DNA of 64,000 nucleotides. It comes from Campylobacter lari. Its GTDB lineage: Bacteria > Campylobacterota > Campylobacteria > Campylobacterales > Campylobacteraceae. The notes under the pieces are model-generated. The model worked only from the letters and a program-made list of their open reading frames with translations, did no database searches and was not told where the DNA came from. Below, one piece after another: positions 35,943 to 47,240 of this stretch. Location: the NCBI RefSeq assembly GCF_004357905.1, contig NZ_SMTT01000003.1, positions 106,867-170,866 on the forward strand, written 5' to 3'. The position numbers and the translations under genes were made by a program. Position 1 is the first letter of the stretch; every line of letters starts with the position of its first letter.

Positions 35943-38120
35943 ATGGATAAAGATGTTATAAAACAACACAAAATTAGCGATAAGGAATATCAAGAAATTT
36001 TAAATATACTAGGTAGAGAACCTAATTTATTAGAACTTGGAGTGATTTCTGCAATGTGGAGTGAACATTGCTCATATAAATCAAGTAAAAAATACCTTAA
36101 TGGCTTTCCAACTAAAGCTCCTTGGGTAATCCAAGGTCCTGGTGAAAACGCTGGAGTAATAGATATAGGCAAAGGAATGGCTGCTGTATTTAAAGTAGAA
36201 AGTCATAATCACCCAAGTTTTATAGAGCCATTTGCAGGTGCAGCTACTGGTGTGGGTGGAATTTTACGCGATGTTTTTACCATGGGCGCTAGAGTTGTTG
36301 CAGGTATGAATTCTTTAAAATTTGGTAATATCCATGATGAAAAAATAGGCAAACATCAAAAATATTTAGTTAAGGGTGTAGTAAGTGGAATTTCACACTA
36401 TGGTAATTGTATGGGTGTTCCTACTATAGGTGGAGAATGTGCTTTTGATGAGTGCTTTAATGGAAATATCTTAGTTAATGCTTTTGCACTTGGAACTTGC
36501 AAAATCGAAGATATTTTTTATGCAAAGGCTGAAGGTATAGGAAATCCTGTAATTTATGTAGGCTCAAAAACCGGTCGTGATGGACTTGGTGGAGCTGTAA
36601 TGGCAAGCGATAGTTTTAATGAATCTAGCAAAAGCTTAAGACCAACTGTTCAAATTGGTGATCCATTTGCTGAAAAATTATTAATGGAAGCTTGTTTGGA
36701 ACTTTTCAAAACTGATTATATAGTTGGAATTCAAGATATGGGTGCAGCAGGACTTACTTCAAGCTCTTTTGAAATGGCAGGACGCAGTGGTAGCGGGATG
36801 AAACTTTACCTTGATAAAACTCCTATGAGAGAAGAAGGTATGACTCCTTATGAGTTAATGCTAAGTGAATCTCAAGAAAGAATGCTAATTTGTGCTAAAA
36901 AAGGCTATGAAGAAAAAGTTATTGAGATTTTTAATAAGTGGGGGCTTGATGCAGCCATTATAGGCGAAGTTACAGATACTGGCAAAATGGAATTATTTTG
37001 GCATGATGAATTAGTTGGTCTAATCCCTATTGAACCACTAAGCGAAAAAGCACCTATACTTGATAGACCTGTGGCTAAGCCAAAATACTTAGATGAAATA
37101 AAAAACTATCAATTTAAACTTAGCATTCCCACTCAAGAAGCCTTTGAAAAACTTCTTGCAAATGAAAATATCAGCAATAAAGCTTATATTTATGAGCAGT
37201 TTGACTCAAGCGTACAAACTAACACCTTAAAAAGCGATGGGGCTTTAGGAGCAAATAGTATTAGAATTAAAGAAAATAATTGCTTGCTTTCTATGGCCAT
37301 TGAGTGCAACTCAAGATTAAACTATGTAAATCCAAAAATCGGTGCAGCAGCAGCCGTTGCAAGCGCAGGAAGAAAAATAGCATGCTCGGGAGCTAGACCT
37401 TTGGCAATTAGTGATTGTTTAAACTATGGCAACCCACAAAACCCTGAAGTAATGTGGCAATTTGCCCAAGGCTGTGAAGGTATTAAACTAGCTTGTAAAG
37501 AACTCAATACCCCTGTGGTAAGCGGAAATGTTTCTTTATATAATGAAACCGATGGAGTAAGTATTTTTCCAAGTCCAACCATAGCTTGCGTTGGTATTCA
37601 CGAAAAAGCAGAAAATGTTTTAAAATCATACTTTAGTAAAGAAACGCAAGCTATTTATTTAATAGGAGAAAGTAAAGGTAGTTTTGGTGGATCTTTGATT
37701 GCTAAAGTACTAGATCAAAAAGTCGCAGGAGAGCTTGAAGATATAGATTTTAAAGCAGAATTAAAACTATGGGATTTCTTACTAAAAGCAAACGAAGCAA
37801 AGTTACTTGATTGTGCTAATAGCATAGGCATAGGTGGTCTTGCTATGACTTTAGCCAAAATGAGCGCAAAGGCGAATTTAGGTGTAAATGTAAAAACAAA
37901 TTTTGAAAACAGAAGTTTTATTTTTGAAGAAAGTCCAACTAGAGTTGTAATTGGTGTTAAAAATGAAGAAAATTTTATTGAATTTGCAAACAAAATGAAA
38001 ATTAATTTTGCAAAACTTGGAATTTTAAATGAAAAAGATTTCGTTTTAGATGATATTAAGATATCTTTAGTAAAACTACAAAAAATTTATTTTGATAAAT
38101 TTAAAGAATATTTAGGATAG
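35943..38120 (+). CDS. purL: Phosphoribosylformylglycinamidine synthase subunit PurL (small type)
   Basis: The 725-residue enzyme makes FGAM from FGAR with ATP and ammonia supplied by PurQ and PurS. Landmarks are [44 protein letters not shown] and [14 protein letters not shown]. The size marks it as the separate-subunit PurL of Gram-positive and epsilon bacteria, not the ~1,300-residue fused enzyme. purQ and purS are not in the window. purH follows two genes later with djlA between them. Confidence 0.97.
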   Translation: MDKDVIKQHKISDKEYQEILNILGREPNLLELGVISAMWSEHCSYKSSKKYLNGFPTKAPWVIQGPGENAGVIDIGKGMAAVFKVESHNHPSFIEPFAGAATGVGGILRDVFTMGARVVAGMNSLKFGNIHDEKIGKHQKYLVKGVVSGISHYGNCMGVPTIGGECAFDECFNGNILVNAFALGTCKIEDIFYAKAEGIGNPVIYVGSKTGRDGLGGAVMASDSFNESSKSLRPTVQIGDPFAEKLLMEACLELFKTDYIVGIQDMGAAGLTSSSFEMAGRSGSGMKLYLDKTPMREEGMTPYELMLSESQERMLICAKKGYEEKVIEIFNKWGLDAAIIGEVTDTGKMELFWHDELVGLIPIEPLSEKAPILDRPVAKPKYLDEIKNYQFKLSIPTQEAFEKLLANENISNKAYIYEQFDSSVQTNTLKSDGALGANSIRIKENNCLLSMAIECNSRLNYVNPKIGAAAAVASAGRKIACSGARPLAISDCLNYGNPQNPEVMWQFAQGCEGIKLACKELNTPVVSGNVSLYNETDGVSIFPSPTIACVGIHEKAENVLKSYFSKETQAIYLIGESKGSFGGSLIAKVLDQKVAGELEDIDFKAELKLWDFLLKANEAKLLDCANSIGIGGLAMTLAKMSAKANLGVNVKTNFENRSFIFEESPTRVVIGVKNEENFIEFANKMKINFAKLGILNEKDFVLDDIKISLVKLQKIYFDKFKEYLG

Positions 38121-38122
38121 AA

Positions 38123-38890
38123 ATGCTTTTTGTTTTATTAGTATTAGCAATTCTTGCATTTTATTGGTATTATAAAACTTGGGGTAAAGATGATCTTTTA
38201 GGCTCTTTCAAAAAAGGAGCTAAAAGCTTCTCTCAAGGCTTTAAACAAGGCTATCATGAAGAAAGGATTGATGGCTTTAAAAGGAGATTAAACTATTATG
38301 TTATAGCGCTTTTAGCAAAAATAGCAAAAAGTGATGGTAGAGTTAGCGAGAATGAAGCAAACATGATCTCACAAATTCTTGATTATAATGCTAAAGATAA
38401 AAAAGAAAGAGATTTTTTAAAACAATGTTTTAATGAACATAAAAACACTTTAAATGATACTTTTGATATAGCCAAAGAGTTTATCAAAGAAGTGCCTTTA
38501 CCACAACAAGAAAGAATTAATATTTTAAATGTCTTAGTAGCAATGGCTTTGATTGATGGAGAACTTAACAATACCAAAAAAGATGTCTTAAGAGCTATCA
38601 TTAGAGCTTTTGAACTTGATGTAAATATACTTGAAAAACTTTTAAACTCTATGCAAACACAAAATACAGGTATGAATTTACAAAAGGCTTGTGAAATTTT
38701 AGGCTTAAATGAAAATGCAAACTTACAAGAGCTTAAAAAACGCTATAGAGAACTTGCCAAAAAATACCACCCTGATATTTTAAACGCAAACAATAGTGAT
38801 GAAGAAAAAATCAAAGAAGGTGTTAAAAAATTTCAAGAAATTAATGAATCATATGAATTTTTAAAACAATATATAGAAAGGAAAAATTAA
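38123..38890 (+). CDS. djlA: DjlA-like membrane-anchored TerB/DnaJ protein
   Basis: The 255-residue protein has an N-terminal anchor (2-18), a TerB-like helical domain (~50-165, [14 protein letters not shown] and [12 protein letters not shown]) and a C-terminal J domain (~185-253) with the HPD tripeptide in KKYHPDIL. DjlA proteins stimulate DnaK at the membrane. It sits two bases after purL, and its TAA shares a base with the purH ATG (TAATG). Confidence 0.92.
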   Translation: MLFVLLVLAILAFYWYYKTWGKDDLLGSFKKGAKSFSQGFKQGYHEERIDGFKRRLNYYVIALLAKIAKSDGRVSENEANMISQILDYNAKDKKERDFLKQCFNEHKNTLNDTFDIAKEFIKEVPLPQQERINILNVLVAMALIDGELNNTKKDVLRAIIRAFELDVNILEKLLNSMQTQNTGMNLQKACEILGLNENANLQELKKRYRELAKKYHPDILNANNSDEEKIKEGVKKFQEINESYEFLKQYIERKN

Positions 38891-40422
38891 TGAAAGCACT
38901 AATTAGTGTGAGTGATAAAGAAGGTGTTGTAGAATTTGCTAGCGAACTTACTAAATTAGGTTATGAGCTTTTATCCACCGGAGGTACTTATAAGCTTTTA
39001 AAAGAAAATAATTTACAAGTACAAGAAGTTAGTGAATTTACTCAAAGCCCTGAAATGTTTGAAGGGCGTGTTAAAACATTGCACCCAAAAATTCATGGTG
39101 GAATTTTATACAAAAGAGAAAATGAAGATCATCAAAAACAAGCCAAAGATTACAACATCGAAAGTATAGACTTGCTTTGTGTGAATTTATATCCTTTCAA
39201 AAAAACTACAATTTTAACCCAAGATTTTGATGAGATTGTAGAAAATATCGACATTGGTGGTCCTGCTATGATACGCAGTGGTGCAAAAAACTTTAAAAAT
39301 GTCATTGTCGTTTGTGATATTTTAGACTATGATAAAATCATACAAGCTTTAAAAGATAATACCTTAGATCTTGATTTTAGAAGAGCATTGATGATCAAAG
39401 CTTATGAGCATACAGCAAATTATGATGCTTACATAGCAAATTATATGAATGAGCGTTTTAATGGTGGCTTTGGTGCAAGTAAATTTATCGTAGGTCAAAA
39501 AGTGTTTGACACAAGATATGGAGAAAACCCTCATCAAAAAGGTGCTTTATATGAATTTGATGACTTTTTCACACACAATTTTACAACCTTAAAAGGTGAA
39601 GCAAGTTTTAACAATCTAACCGATATTAACGCGGCTTTAAATTTAGCAAGTGCTTTTGATAAAGCTCCGGCAGTAGCCATTGTAAAACATGCAAATGCTT
39701 GCGGATTTGCCATAAAAGAAAACTTACTCCAAAGCTATATCCATGCTCTTAAATGCGATACCTTAAGTGCTTATGGTGGGGTTGTTGCTATCAATGGAAC
39801 TTTAGATAAAGAATTAGCGCAAAAAATCAATGAAATTTATATAGAAGTTATTATTGCAGCAAATGTAGACGATGATGCTTTGGAAGTTTTTAAAGATAAA
39901 AAGCGTATTAAAATCTTTACACAAAAAGCGCCATTTTTAACTAGAGCTTATGATAAATATGATTTTAAGCACATAGATGGTGGTTTTGTATATCAAGATA
40001 GTGATGAAGTTAAAGAAGATGAATTAAAAAATGCGATTTTAAAAAGCGAAAGAAAAGCTAATGAACAAGAATTAAAAGATCTTGAAATAGCTATGAAAAT
40101 TGCTGCATTTACTAAATCAAACAATGTAGTTTATGTAAAAAATGGAGCTATGGTAGCCATTGGTATGGGTATGACAAGTCGTATCGATGCAGCTAAAGCA
40201 GCTATTAATAAAGCCAAGGAAATGGGGCTTGATCTAAATGGTTGTGTTTTAGCAAGCGAAGCTTTCTTTCCATTTAGAGATAGTATAGATGAGGCTAGCA
40301 AAATAGGAGTAAAAGCCATCATTGAACCGGGTGGAAGCATAAGAGATGAGGATATCATCCAAGCTGCTAATGAGTATGGTATCGCATTATACTTTAGCGG
40401 CATAAGACACTTTTTACACTAA
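38890..40422 (+). CDS. purH: Bifunctional AICAR transformylase / IMP cyclohydrolase
   Basis: The 510-residue enzyme performs the last two steps to IMP. The N-terminal MGS-like cyclohydrolase domain (1-~140) has [22 protein letters not shown] and [17 protein letters not shown]. The C-terminal transformylase domain has the KHANACGFA block with the catalytic lysine-histidine pair, [13 protein letters not shown], and a C-terminal [13 protein letters not shown] and FSGIRHFLH. Complete. The next gene, a chemoreceptor, follows after 15 bases. Confidence 0.97.
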   Translation: MKALISVSDKEGVVEFASELTKLGYELLSTGGTYKLLKENNLQVQEVSEFTQSPEMFEGRVKTLHPKIHGGILYKRENEDHQKQAKDYNIESIDLLCVNLYPFKKTTILTQDFDEIVENIDIGGPAMIRSGAKNFKNVIVVCDILDYDKIIQALKDNTLDLDFRRALMIKAYEHTANYDAYIANYMNERFNGGFGASKFIVGQKVFDTRYGENPHQKGALYEFDDFFTHNFTTLKGEASFNNLTDINAALNLASAFDKAPAVAIVKHANACGFAIKENLLQSYIHALKCDTLSAYGGVVAINGTLDKELAQKINEIYIEVIIAANVDDDALEVFKDKKRIKIFTQKAPFLTRAYDKYDFKHIDGGFVYQDSDEVKEDELKNAILKSERKANEQELKDLEIAMKIAAFTKSNNVVYVKNGAMVAIGMGMTSRIDAAKAAINKAKEMGLDLNGCVLASEAFFPFRDSIDEASKIGVKAIIEPGGSIRDEDIIQAANEYGIALYFSGIRHFLH

Positions 40423-40437
40423 TAAAAGGAGTTTTAA

Positions 40438-42030
40438 ATGTTTAAGAGCATAGGTGCAAAAATATCTTTAGCAATGATTTCTACATTGCTAATTAGTTTT
40501 ATTATCATGCAGATTATCTTACAAAAAGATTCTCAACAAACTACAGATAGAATCAGCCGTGCACATTTAGATACTTTAAGTACTTCTGTTTTTCAAACAT
40601 TAAGAATGGCAATGAATTTGGGCGATCCTGCTATTATAGAACAAGCTATAAAAGATGCTGGTGAAATAGAAGGTATAAAAGATATTAAAATTTATCCTTC
40701 AAAAAGCACAGTTGAGCTCTTTGAAATACAACATTTTACAAAAAGTGATGAGAGTATTATCAACGAGCAATTTAACAAGCCAGAAATTAAAGCCGTTGAA
40801 ATCAATAACGAACAAGGACATTATCTAAGACTTATACGCCCACTTATCGCCAATAAAGGTTGTCTTGCTTGTCATGCTAATGCTAAAGAAGGTGATGTTT
40901 TGGGTGTTATGGATATGTACAATGATTTAAAACATGTAGATGATGATTTGGCAAGTTCAGCTAGAACCTATATTATAATCTTTAGTGTTGCTTTACTTTT
41001 TACCGTTTTTGCTGTACTTTATATTTTAAAAATAGTTGTAGGTAATCCTGTTTTAGATCTTTTAAAACATGCCAAAGAACTAGCTAGCGGCGATGGAGAT
41101 TTACGCGCAAGAATTAATATAAAAAGCACCGATGAAATAGGTAAAGCTTGCACCTACATCAACCAATTTATTGAAAAAATTCAAAATACAGTGATTTCTA
41201 CTAATAAAAATTCTCAAATGGTAGATAAACAATCTAAACTTTTAAATGCTAATGCACTTGATCTAGCAAATAGAACTAAAGAAGGTCATACAAAAACTGA
41301 TGAATCTTATCATTTAAGTGAGCAAATTCATACAGAATTACAAGATCTTGCTGAACTTTCAAATAACGCAAATAAAGCCAATACAAAATCTTTTGAAGTT
41401 TTAAACACTATGCTTGACTCATTAAATCAAGTAGTAGATAAGGTAAAAGTTGTAGCTGAAAATGAAGATATATTATCTCAAAAAGTAGAAGTTATGGAAA
41501 AACAAGCAGAAGAGATTAAAAAAGCTTCTGACATGATGGGAGAAATTGCTGATAAAACCAATCTATTATCTTTAAATGCAGGTATTGAAGCTGCGCGTGC
41601 TGGAGAATTTGGTCGTGGCTTTTCAGTTATTGCTGAAGATGTAAGAAATCTTGCTCAAAATTCAGAAGAATTTTTAAAAAATATTGCCATCGTAACCAAA
41701 CAATTGGTAGATAGTATCAATGAAGTTTCCAAAGAGTTAAAACACAATGCTAACGAAATTAACTCTTTAAATCAAGATGCAAAAGAACTTGTAGAAGGAA
41801 CCAATGAAGTAAAAGTTTGCAATGAAAATGCAAGAGATTTAGCAAATGCTTGCATGCAAAAAATTTCAAGCACACAAGAAACTTTGCAATCTTTGCTTGA
41901 TAAAATGCAAGAAACGGTAAAATTAAGTGATAAAAATGAAGAAATTTCAAAAATTTTATTAGATGTTGCTCATGAGTTAAATATAGTTTGTCAAAATTTA
42001 GAGGATGAATTAAAACATTTTCATGTATAA
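40438..42030 (+). CDS. Methyl-accepting chemotaxis protein with a c-type haem motif in the sensor domain (Tlp7-like)
   Basis: The 530-residue receptor has TM1 (~11-28), a periplasmic sensor (~30-176), TM2 (~177-201), HAMP (~202-255) and a cytoplasmic coiled-coil whose signalling tip (about 370-405) includes [16 protein letters not shown]. The sensor contains CLACH (142-146), a c-type haem attachment site as in DUF3365/Tll0287-like domains, so the ligand may be redox or gas related. The position matches C. jejuni Cj0952c/Cj0951c (Tlp7), which is split in the reference strain but intact here. Follows purH after 15 bases. Confidence 0.92.
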   Translation: MFKSIGAKISLAMISTLLISFIIMQIILQKDSQQTTDRISRAHLDTLSTSVFQTLRMAMNLGDPAIIEQAIKDAGEIEGIKDIKIYPSKSTVELFEIQHFTKSDESIINEQFNKPEIKAVEINNEQGHYLRLIRPLIANKGCLACHANAKEGDVLGVMDMYNDLKHVDDDLASSARTYIIIFSVALLFTVFAVLYILKIVVGNPVLDLLKHAKELASGDGDLRARINIKSTDEIGKACTYINQFIEKIQNTVISTNKNSQMVDKQSKLLNANALDLANRTKEGHTKTDESYHLSEQIHTELQDLAELSNNANKANTKSFEVLNTMLDSLNQVVDKVKVVAENEDILSQKVEVMEKQAEEIKKASDMMGEIADKTNLLSLNAGIEAARAGEFGRGFSVIAEDVRNLAQNSEEFLKNIAIVTKQLVDSINEVSKELKHNANEINSLNQDAKELVEGTNEVKVCNENARDLANACMQKISSTQETLQSLLDKMQETVKLSDKNEEISKILLDVAHELNIVCQNLEDELKHFHV

Positions 42031-42047
42031 ATCAAAGGAGTATAAAA

Positions 42048-42461
42048 ATGAAAAAAATAATCACATTAAGTATAGCGAGCTTAGCTATTTTTAGTGGGTG
42101 TTCTGTGGCAAATTTAAGTGTTGATGATTTACAAAATAAAGAATTTACTATAAGTTCTTATGAAGCTAATGGAAAAAATCATGAACTTCCTCAAAATACT
42201 AAAGCAAGCATTAGTTTTGATAATAAAGATAAAAGAGTTTTTGGTGTATCAGGATGTAATAGATTTTTTGGAAACTATAAAGATCAAGGAAGTAGTATCA
42301 AAATAGAAGATAATCTTGCTTCGACAAAAATGCTTTGCGATCAAGAATCTATGAAATTTGAAAACGACTTCTTAAGATATTTTAATGGAGAATTTCAAAT
42401 TATTAGTGATGATGATGGAATTATTTTAGAAAATAAGAAAATGAAAATTTATTTAAAATAA
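42048..42461 (+). CDS. META-domain (HslJ-like) lipoprotein
   Basis: The 137-residue protein has a lipoprotein signal with lipobox FSGC (Cys18), then a single META domain with the typical SGCNRFFGNYK block and an SIKIEDNLASTKMLC strand pair. HslJ-type proteins are surface or outer-membrane lipoproteins associated with heat shock and novobiocin resistance; the molecular role is unclear. Last gene of the plus run, 17 bases after the chemoreceptor. Its stop lies inside the terminator palindrome. Confidence 0.88.
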   Translation: MKKIITLSIASLAIFSGCSVANLSVDDLQNKEFTISSYEANGKNHELPQNTKASISFDNKDKRVFGVSGCNRFFGNYKDQGSSIKIEDNLASTKMLCDQESMKFENDFLRYFNGEFQIISDDDGIILENKKMKIYLK

Positions 42462-42482
42462 GCCTCTAGGCTTATTTTAAAT
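42451..42482. terminator. Bidirectional 32-base terminator between the META lipoprotein gene and pyrF
   Basis: Perfect 15-bp arms (ATTTAAAATAAGCCT and its complement) flank CT. The palindrome contains the stop codons of both convergent genes, each arm giving a T-rich tail to the opposite transcript. Loop opening must use some of the central pairs. Confidence 0.8.
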
Positions 42483-43155
42483 GCTCTAATATATTCTCAC
42501 AAACCATTCTAGGTTCTTTTGCCTTATAAATAGGTCTTCCAACCACGATAAAATCTGACAGATTATCCTTAGCACACTGTATATCAGCTACTCTTTTTTG
42601 ATCATCTAAATTTTCTTTAAAAGGACGAATTCCAGGAGTTAGTGTAATAAAATTTGTATTTGTATTTTCTTTAATCAATAAGCTCTCATATACCGAACAA
42701 ACCATACCATCAAGACCGCTTTCATAGCTAATTTTAGAAAATTCCTTAACGGCTTGTTTGATATTTTGTCTATATATACTAAAAAATTCTTGCTCATCAA
42801 AACTAGTTAAAGCAGATACAGCAAGCACCAAAGGTCTTTTACTCAAAACACTTAAACGCTCCATAATCATACACATAGCACTTTTACCTGCACTTGCGTG
42901 GATATTAAACATATCCACATCAAGTTTAGCAAGCTCTTCGCAAGCATCTGCCATGGTATTTGGTATATCATAAAGCTTTAAATCTAAAAAGATTTTAAAA
43001 TCATCCACTTTTTTAATCGCCTCTAAAAGCTTTACCCCATCTCTTAAATATGATCTAAGCCCTATTTTAACCCAAAGATCTAAACCTTTTAATTCTTTAG
43101 CCAAACTAATACACTCATCATAACTTGACACATCAAAAGCCACACAAAGTTTCAT
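42472..43155 (-). CDS. pyrF: Orotidine 5'-phosphate decarboxylase
   Basis: The 227-residue TIM-barrel enzyme yields UMP, the final step of pyrimidine synthesis. The catalytic block is [13 protein letters not shown] (D-x-K-x-x-D, around residue 59), with LTPGIRP and VVGRPIYKA forming the phosphate grip. Standard length. Overlaps nusB by four bases (ATGA). Last gene of a six-gene minus run. Confidence 0.96.
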   Translation of the reverse strand: MKLCVAFDVSSYDECISLAKELKGLDLWVKIGLRSYLRDGVKLLEAIKKVDDFKIFLDLKLYDIPNTMADACEELAKLDVDMFNIHASAGKSAMCMIMERLSVLSKRPLVLAVSALTSFDEQEFFSIYRQNIKQAVKEFSKISYESGLDGMVCSVYESLLIKENTNTNFITLTPGIRPFKENLDDQKRVADIQCAKDNLSDFIVVGRPIYKAKEPRMVCENILEHLK

Positions 43156-43550
43156 TGCTTTTCCTTGTTAATTTTATCCAACACCCCGTTGATAAATTTA
43201 GGAGCATTATCTCCTGCCATTTCTTTTGCAAGCTCTATAGCCTCATTAATGATAATCGCTTTTTGTGTAGAAGTAAATAAAATCTCATAAGTACCCAAAC
43301 GCAAAATGGCCTTTTCTATACTAGCTACTCCATCTAATTTGTGCTCTTTCAAACACTCATTGATTTTCTCATCAAGCAAAGTAAGTTGCTCATTGATACC
43401 ATTATATAAATCTAGAGTGAATTTTCTTTGGTCATTGCGAATTTTTTTCTCATCCAAAAATTCATTGATAAAATCTTTATTTTCTTGATTTAACTGTGCT
43501 GCATAAAGCAAAGAAACTATACTTTGTCTTACTTGGTGTCTAGTAGCCAT
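43152..43550 (-). CDS. nusB: Transcription antitermination factor NusB
   Basis: The 132-residue all-helical protein begins [16 protein letters not shown] and has the RNA/NusE-binding segments of NusB ([11 protein letters not shown] and AIELAKEM, ending GVLDKI). With NusE (S10) it binds boxA in rRNA leaders. One base separates it from ribH; the ribH-nusB pairing is conserved in many bacteria. Confidence 0.94.
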   Translation of the reverse strand: MATRHQVRQSIVSLLYAAQLNQENKDFINEFLDEKKIRNDQRKFTLDLYNGINEQLTLLDEKINECLKEHKLDGVASIEKAILRLGTYEILFTSTQKAIIINEAIELAKEMAGDNAPKFINGVLDKINKEKQ

Positions 43551-43551
43551 T

Positions 43552-44022
43552 TTAAGCCTTAATTTTTTGGATTAAATTAAGCATTTCAACTACAGTAAGC
43601 ATAGCTTCAAAACCCTTATTACCTGCTTTACTACCTGCTCTTTCTATGGCTTGCTCTAAAGTATCAGTTGTTAAAACTCCAAAACTTACAGGTATATTGG
43701 TTCCAAGCCCTACACTTGCTATACCTTTAGTAGTTTCAGCTGCTACATAATCAAAATGTGGTGTACTTCCACGAATTACTGCTCCAACACAACAAATTCC
43801 ATCAAATTTTTTACTCTCACAAGCTTGTTTTAATGCAAAAGGAATTTCAAAAGCACCTGGCACTAAGATAAGACTTAAGTTTTCTTCCTTGCCCCCATGT
43901 CTTAAAAAAGCATCTTTAGCACCTTCAACTAAACGATCTGTGATGATATGATTAAATCTTGCATTGATAATCGCAATTTTCTCATCACCTTTTAAACTTA
44001 AATTTCCCTCTATTATCTTCAT
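43552..44022 (-). CDS. ribH: 6,7-dimethyl-8-ribityllumazine synthase
   Basis: The 156-residue enzyme makes the penultimate intermediate of riboflavin. It has [15 protein letters not shown], the substrate loop [11 protein letters not shown], and the phosphate-site [16 protein letters not shown] with the catalytic histidine. Family members assemble as pentamers or 60-mers. Lies between kdsA (12-base gap) and nusB. Confidence 0.96.
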   Translation of the reverse strand: MKIIEGNLSLKGDEKIAIINARFNHIITDRLVEGAKDAFLRHGGKEENLSLILVPGAFEIPFALKQACESKKFDGICCVGAVIRGSTPHFDYVAAETTKGIASVGLGTNIPVSFGVLTTDTLEQAIERAGSKAGNKGFEAMLTVVEMLNLIQKIKA

Positions 44023-44034
44023 AATTTTCCTTTT

Positions 44035-44838
44035 CTAAATGATTTCTTGAATTTTTAAAAGCGTATTTACGCAGTTTTTAAGTCTTGAAAGATCAAGCAT
44101 ATTTGGTCCATCACATAAAGCTTTGCAAGGATCAATGTGCGTTTCAAAGAAAAATCCATCTACACCAACACTAGCAGCAGCTCTTGCTAATGGCTCTACA
44201 AATTCACTTTTGCCTCCACTACTTCCACCGTTTGCTCCTGGCATTTGCACACTATGAGTAGCATCAAAAATAACTGGAGCATATTTTCTCATGATAACCA
44301 AACTTCTCATATCTACGACCAAATTTCCATAACCAAAACTCGAACCTCTCTCAGCTACAAAAACTCCATTTTCTTTGGCTATTTCAAAACCTTCTTCATC
44401 AATGCCTCTAGTTTGTAAAATTTTAGCTACACTGTATTTAATATCTTCAGGATTTAAAAATTGCCCTTTTTTTACATTTACCTTGGCTTTTGTTTTAGCA
44501 GCAGCTACTAATAAATCAGTTTGCCTGCATAAAAAGGCAGGAATTTGTAAAACATCTACAACCTCAGCCGCAACACTCGCTTGAGAACTCTCATGAATAT
44601 CAGTAAGAATTTGCATGCCAAATTTATCTTTCACTTTTTGCAAAATTTCCAAGCCTTTTTCAAGACCTGGCCCTCTAAAACTATTAATACTAGTTCTATT
44701 TGCTTTATCAAAACTTGATTTAAAATAAAAATCAATTCTACCATCTTTTAAAAAGCATTCAAGCTCTTGTGCAACTTTAAAAACAAGTTCTTCATTTTCT
44801 ATTACACAAGGACCTGTTATTAGTATCATTTTTTTCAT
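44035..44838 (-). CDS. kdsA: KDO-8-phosphate synthase
   Basis: The 267-residue aldolase joins PEP and arabinose-5-phosphate for the KDO core of lipooligosaccharide. Motifs include GPCVIEN near the N-terminus, [22 protein letters not shown] and [11 protein letters not shown]. The cysteine in GPCVI is in the position of the metal ligand of metal-dependent enzymes. Follows the NCS2 transporter gene after 19 bases. Confidence 0.96.
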   Translation of the reverse strand: MKKMILITGPCVIENEELVFKVAQELECFLKDGRIDFYFKSSFDKANRTSINSFRGPGLEKGLEILQKVKDKFGMQILTDIHESSQASVAAEVVDVLQIPAFLCRQTDLLVAAAKTKAKVNVKKGQFLNPEDIKYSVAKILQTRGIDEEGFEIAKENGVFVAERGSSFGYGNLVVDMRSLVIMRKYAPVIFDATHSVQMPGANGGSSGGKSEFVEPLARAAASVGVDGFFFETHIDPCKALCDGPNMLDLSRLKNCVNTLLKIQEII

Positions 44839-44857
44839 TATTTTTCCTTATTTTTTA

Positions 44858-46219
44858 TTATTTTACTTTATTTTTTTCATTTTCTTCAAGCGGAAAAATG
44901 CAATTTAAGATAATAGCCGTAATCCCACCTGCTGCAATCCCTGAAGAAAATAAAGTTTTAAACCACATTGGCATAAATTCTAAAATATCAGGATTATTAG
45001 AAACTCCAAGCCCTATACCCAAACTCATAGCTATGATGATAATAGAACGACGATTTAAATTTTCCTTAGAAATAATCCTAACTCCCGTTGCAGCTATAGT
45101 ACCAAACATTACTAAAGTTGCTCCTCCTAAAATAGGTTCTGGAATTTGCAAAGTAATATCAGCCACAATAGGAAACAAACCCAAAATCATCAACATAAAA
45201 GCTACAATAAATCCAACATATCGACTTGCAACACCTGTTAAAGCTATAACGCCATTATTTTGCCCAAAACATGAATTTGGAAAAGTATTAAAAAAGGCTG
45301 AAACAAAGGAATTAAAACCATTAGCCAAAACCCCGCCTTTTAATCTTTTTGCATAAAGTTCGCCTTTAACTGGCTGATTTGAAACTTCACTAGTAGCACT
45401 AATATCGCCGATAGTTTCTAAAGAAGTTACCATAAAAACTAAAATCAAAGGTAAAATAAGATTATAATCAATACTCAAACCATAATGTAAAGGATCGGGT
45501 AAAAACACTAAAGGTAAATTTTCATTAAAATTAAAACTAAAATTTTCAAAAGTCATAGCTACTAAAAGTCCTATTATCATAGCTATAAATAAAGAAGAAA
45601 TTCTTATATAGGCATTATTAAAACGATTTAAAACAATAATACTTAAAATCACAACTCCGGCTAATAATAAATTTTGTAATGAGCCAAACTCACCACTTGC
45701 CTTAGCCGCAAATCCACCTCCTGCACTCACAAGGCCAACATTAATCAAACTAAGACCTATAATCATCACAACTATACCTGAAACCAAAGGCGAAATCACT
45801 CTTCTAATAAAAGGTAAAATTTGAGAAATAATCATTTCAGTAGTAGAACAAAGCATTAAAGTGCCAAAAATGGCTCCAAGCATTGCTTCTTGCGATAAAC
45901 CATTATTTTTTAAAACAAGCCCACCTAAAATAATAGGTGCAACAAAATTAAAACTAGTCCCTTGAATAGATAAAAGTCCACTCCCTATAGGACCCCAAGT
46001 TTTAATCTGCAAAAGCGAAGCAACGCCTGAAGCAAAAAGCGACATACAAATAATTCTAGCCGTATTAGTATCATCTATCCCAAGTCCTTTGCAAATTAAT
46101 AAAGCAGGTGTAATCACAGCAACAAACATAGCCATTAAATGCACTAATGCAGCAAAAAATGCCTTAGCAAAAGGTGGTCTATCTTCTAAACCATAAATTA
46201 AATCTGTTTTATTTTCCAT
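44858..46219 (-). CDS. Nucleobase:cation symporter-2 (NCS2) family permease
   Basis: The 453-residue membrane protein has about 14 helices and an NCS2 core: [12 protein letters not shown] (helix 3 substrate site), [15 protein letters not shown] (helix 8, with the conserved Glu) and [24 protein letters not shown] (helix 10, equivalent to the NTFSQNNGV signature). The UapA/XanQ-like SQNNG block suggests a purine such as xanthine or uric acid rather than uracil, but this cannot be settled here. Overlaps the EamA gene by 11 bases. Confidence 0.9.
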   Translation of the reverse strand: MENKTDLIYGLEDRPPFAKAFFAALVHLMAMFVAVITPALLICKGLGIDDTNTARIICMSLFASGVASLLQIKTWGPIGSGLLSIQGTSFNFVAPIILGGLVLKNNGLSQEAMLGAIFGTLMLCSTTEMIISQILPFIRRVISPLVSGIVVMIIGLSLINVGLVSAGGGFAAKASGEFGSLQNLLLAGVVILSIIVLNRFNNAYIRISSLFIAMIIGLLVAMTFENFSFNFNENLPLVFLPDPLHYGLSIDYNLILPLILVFMVTSLETIGDISATSEVSNQPVKGELYAKRLKGGVLANGFNSFVSAFFNTFPNSCFGQNNGVIALTGVASRYVGFIVAFMLMILGLFPIVADITLQIPEPILGGATLVMFGTIAATGVRIISKENLNRRSIIIIAMSLGIGLGVSNNPDILEFMPMWFKTLFSSGIAAGGITAIILNCIFPLEENEKNKVK

Positions 46220-47141
46220 TTTTCTTTCCTTTTGTTTGCTTACTAACCAAAATAATTCCTCCTAAAATAATGCTAAAAATTCCTATAAAAACCATTAAGC
46301 TAGGAAATTCATCTCCTAATAATATGCCCAAAAATAAAGTAAAAACTACATCTATATAGCTAACCCCCGCAACAACTCCTGCCTTTTTTGCTACTCCATA
46401 AGCTTTAGTAACATGAATTTGATACATTGCTCCAAAAATTCCCATCAAAACAATAAAAATCCAAGCTTTAAGACTAGGCATAACAAAAGGAGCAATTAAA
46501 AAATCAAGCTCTTTTATTTCATAAAAAGAACCTACAATCATAGACATTAAAGGCATCAAAGTACCAATTAAAACAAAAGATAAAGCTATAAATGGCGCTG
46601 GGTATGATTTTCTAAGCTCTCTTACGCTAGTTAGCGCCAAGGCTGCACAAAAACCGCTTAAAATTCCTAAAATACTATTTTTTAAATCAAAACCTGAATG
46701 CGTAGTGCTATCTGCAAAAGGCTGACAGATTAATAATACTCCTATAAAAGCAATCAAAATCCCAAAACAAGCTTTTAATCCCAAACTTTCTTTAAAAAAC
46801 AAAAAAGCAATCAAAGCTATAAAAATAGGCGCTGTTTTTTGAAAAGCAAAAGCCCCACCTAATGAAATATTAGAAACATTATAAAAGAAAAGATATAAAG
46901 CGATCGTTCCTATAATACCTCTAAAAATAAGCAGTCCAAGATGTCCGCCACTTTTATGAAAATTTAATTTTGAAAGCGCATAAAGCATAAAAGCTGTGCC
47001 TATAATATTTCTAAAAAACATAATTTCAATCGATGATAATTCTTCACTAAGAATTTTTGCACAAGCACCTACAAATGCAAATTCTATAGAAGCAATAATC
47101 ATAAAATATATACCTAAATTCTTTTTAACTATTCTTAACAT
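46209..47141 (-). CDS. EamA (DMT) family transporter
   Basis: The 310-residue protein has ten helices in two EamA repeats. The first repeat has [27 protein letters not shown], and the second contains [23 protein letters not shown]. The substrate is unknown; the family exports amino acids and other metabolites. It is the first gene of the minus-strand unit and divergent from der across a 99-base gap. Corresponds in order to Cj0385c as I recall. Confidence 0.88.
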   Translation of the reverse strand: MLRIVKKNLGIYFMIIASIEFAFVGACAKILSEELSSIEIMFFRNIIGTAFMLYALSKLNFHKSGGHLGLLIFRGIIGTIALYLFFYNVSNISLGGAFAFQKTAPIFIALIAFLFFKESLGLKACFGILIAFIGVLLICQPFADSTTHSGFDLKNSILGILSGFCAALALTSVRELRKSYPAPFIALSFVLIGTLMPLMSMIVGSFYEIKELDFLIAPFVMPSLKAWIFIVLMGIFGAMYQIHVTKAYGVAKKAGVVAGVSYIDVVFTLFLGILLGDEFPSLMVFIGIFSIILGGIILVSKQTKGKKNGK

Positions 47142-47204
47142 ATAAATTCCATATAAAATTCCTGTTATTTTAGTCTTTTTTGCTTAATTTTAAGGCAATT
47201 TTTA

Positions 47205-47210
47205 TATAAT
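47205..47210 (+). promoter_or_regulatory. Candidate -10 of the der operon
   Basis: TATAAT lies 31 bases before the der ATG within the divergent EamA/der gap. A TTGCTT sits 19 bases upstream of it, so the -35 is poor. No other structure was seen in the gap. Confidence 0.5.
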
Positions 47211-47240
47211 CACAAATAAAAATTTAAAAAATGAGTATTA

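Noticed and set aside
46174..46359. Small plus-strand frame at the EamA/NCS2 overlap
   Set aside because: It is fully antisense to two well supported transporter genes and has no start signal.
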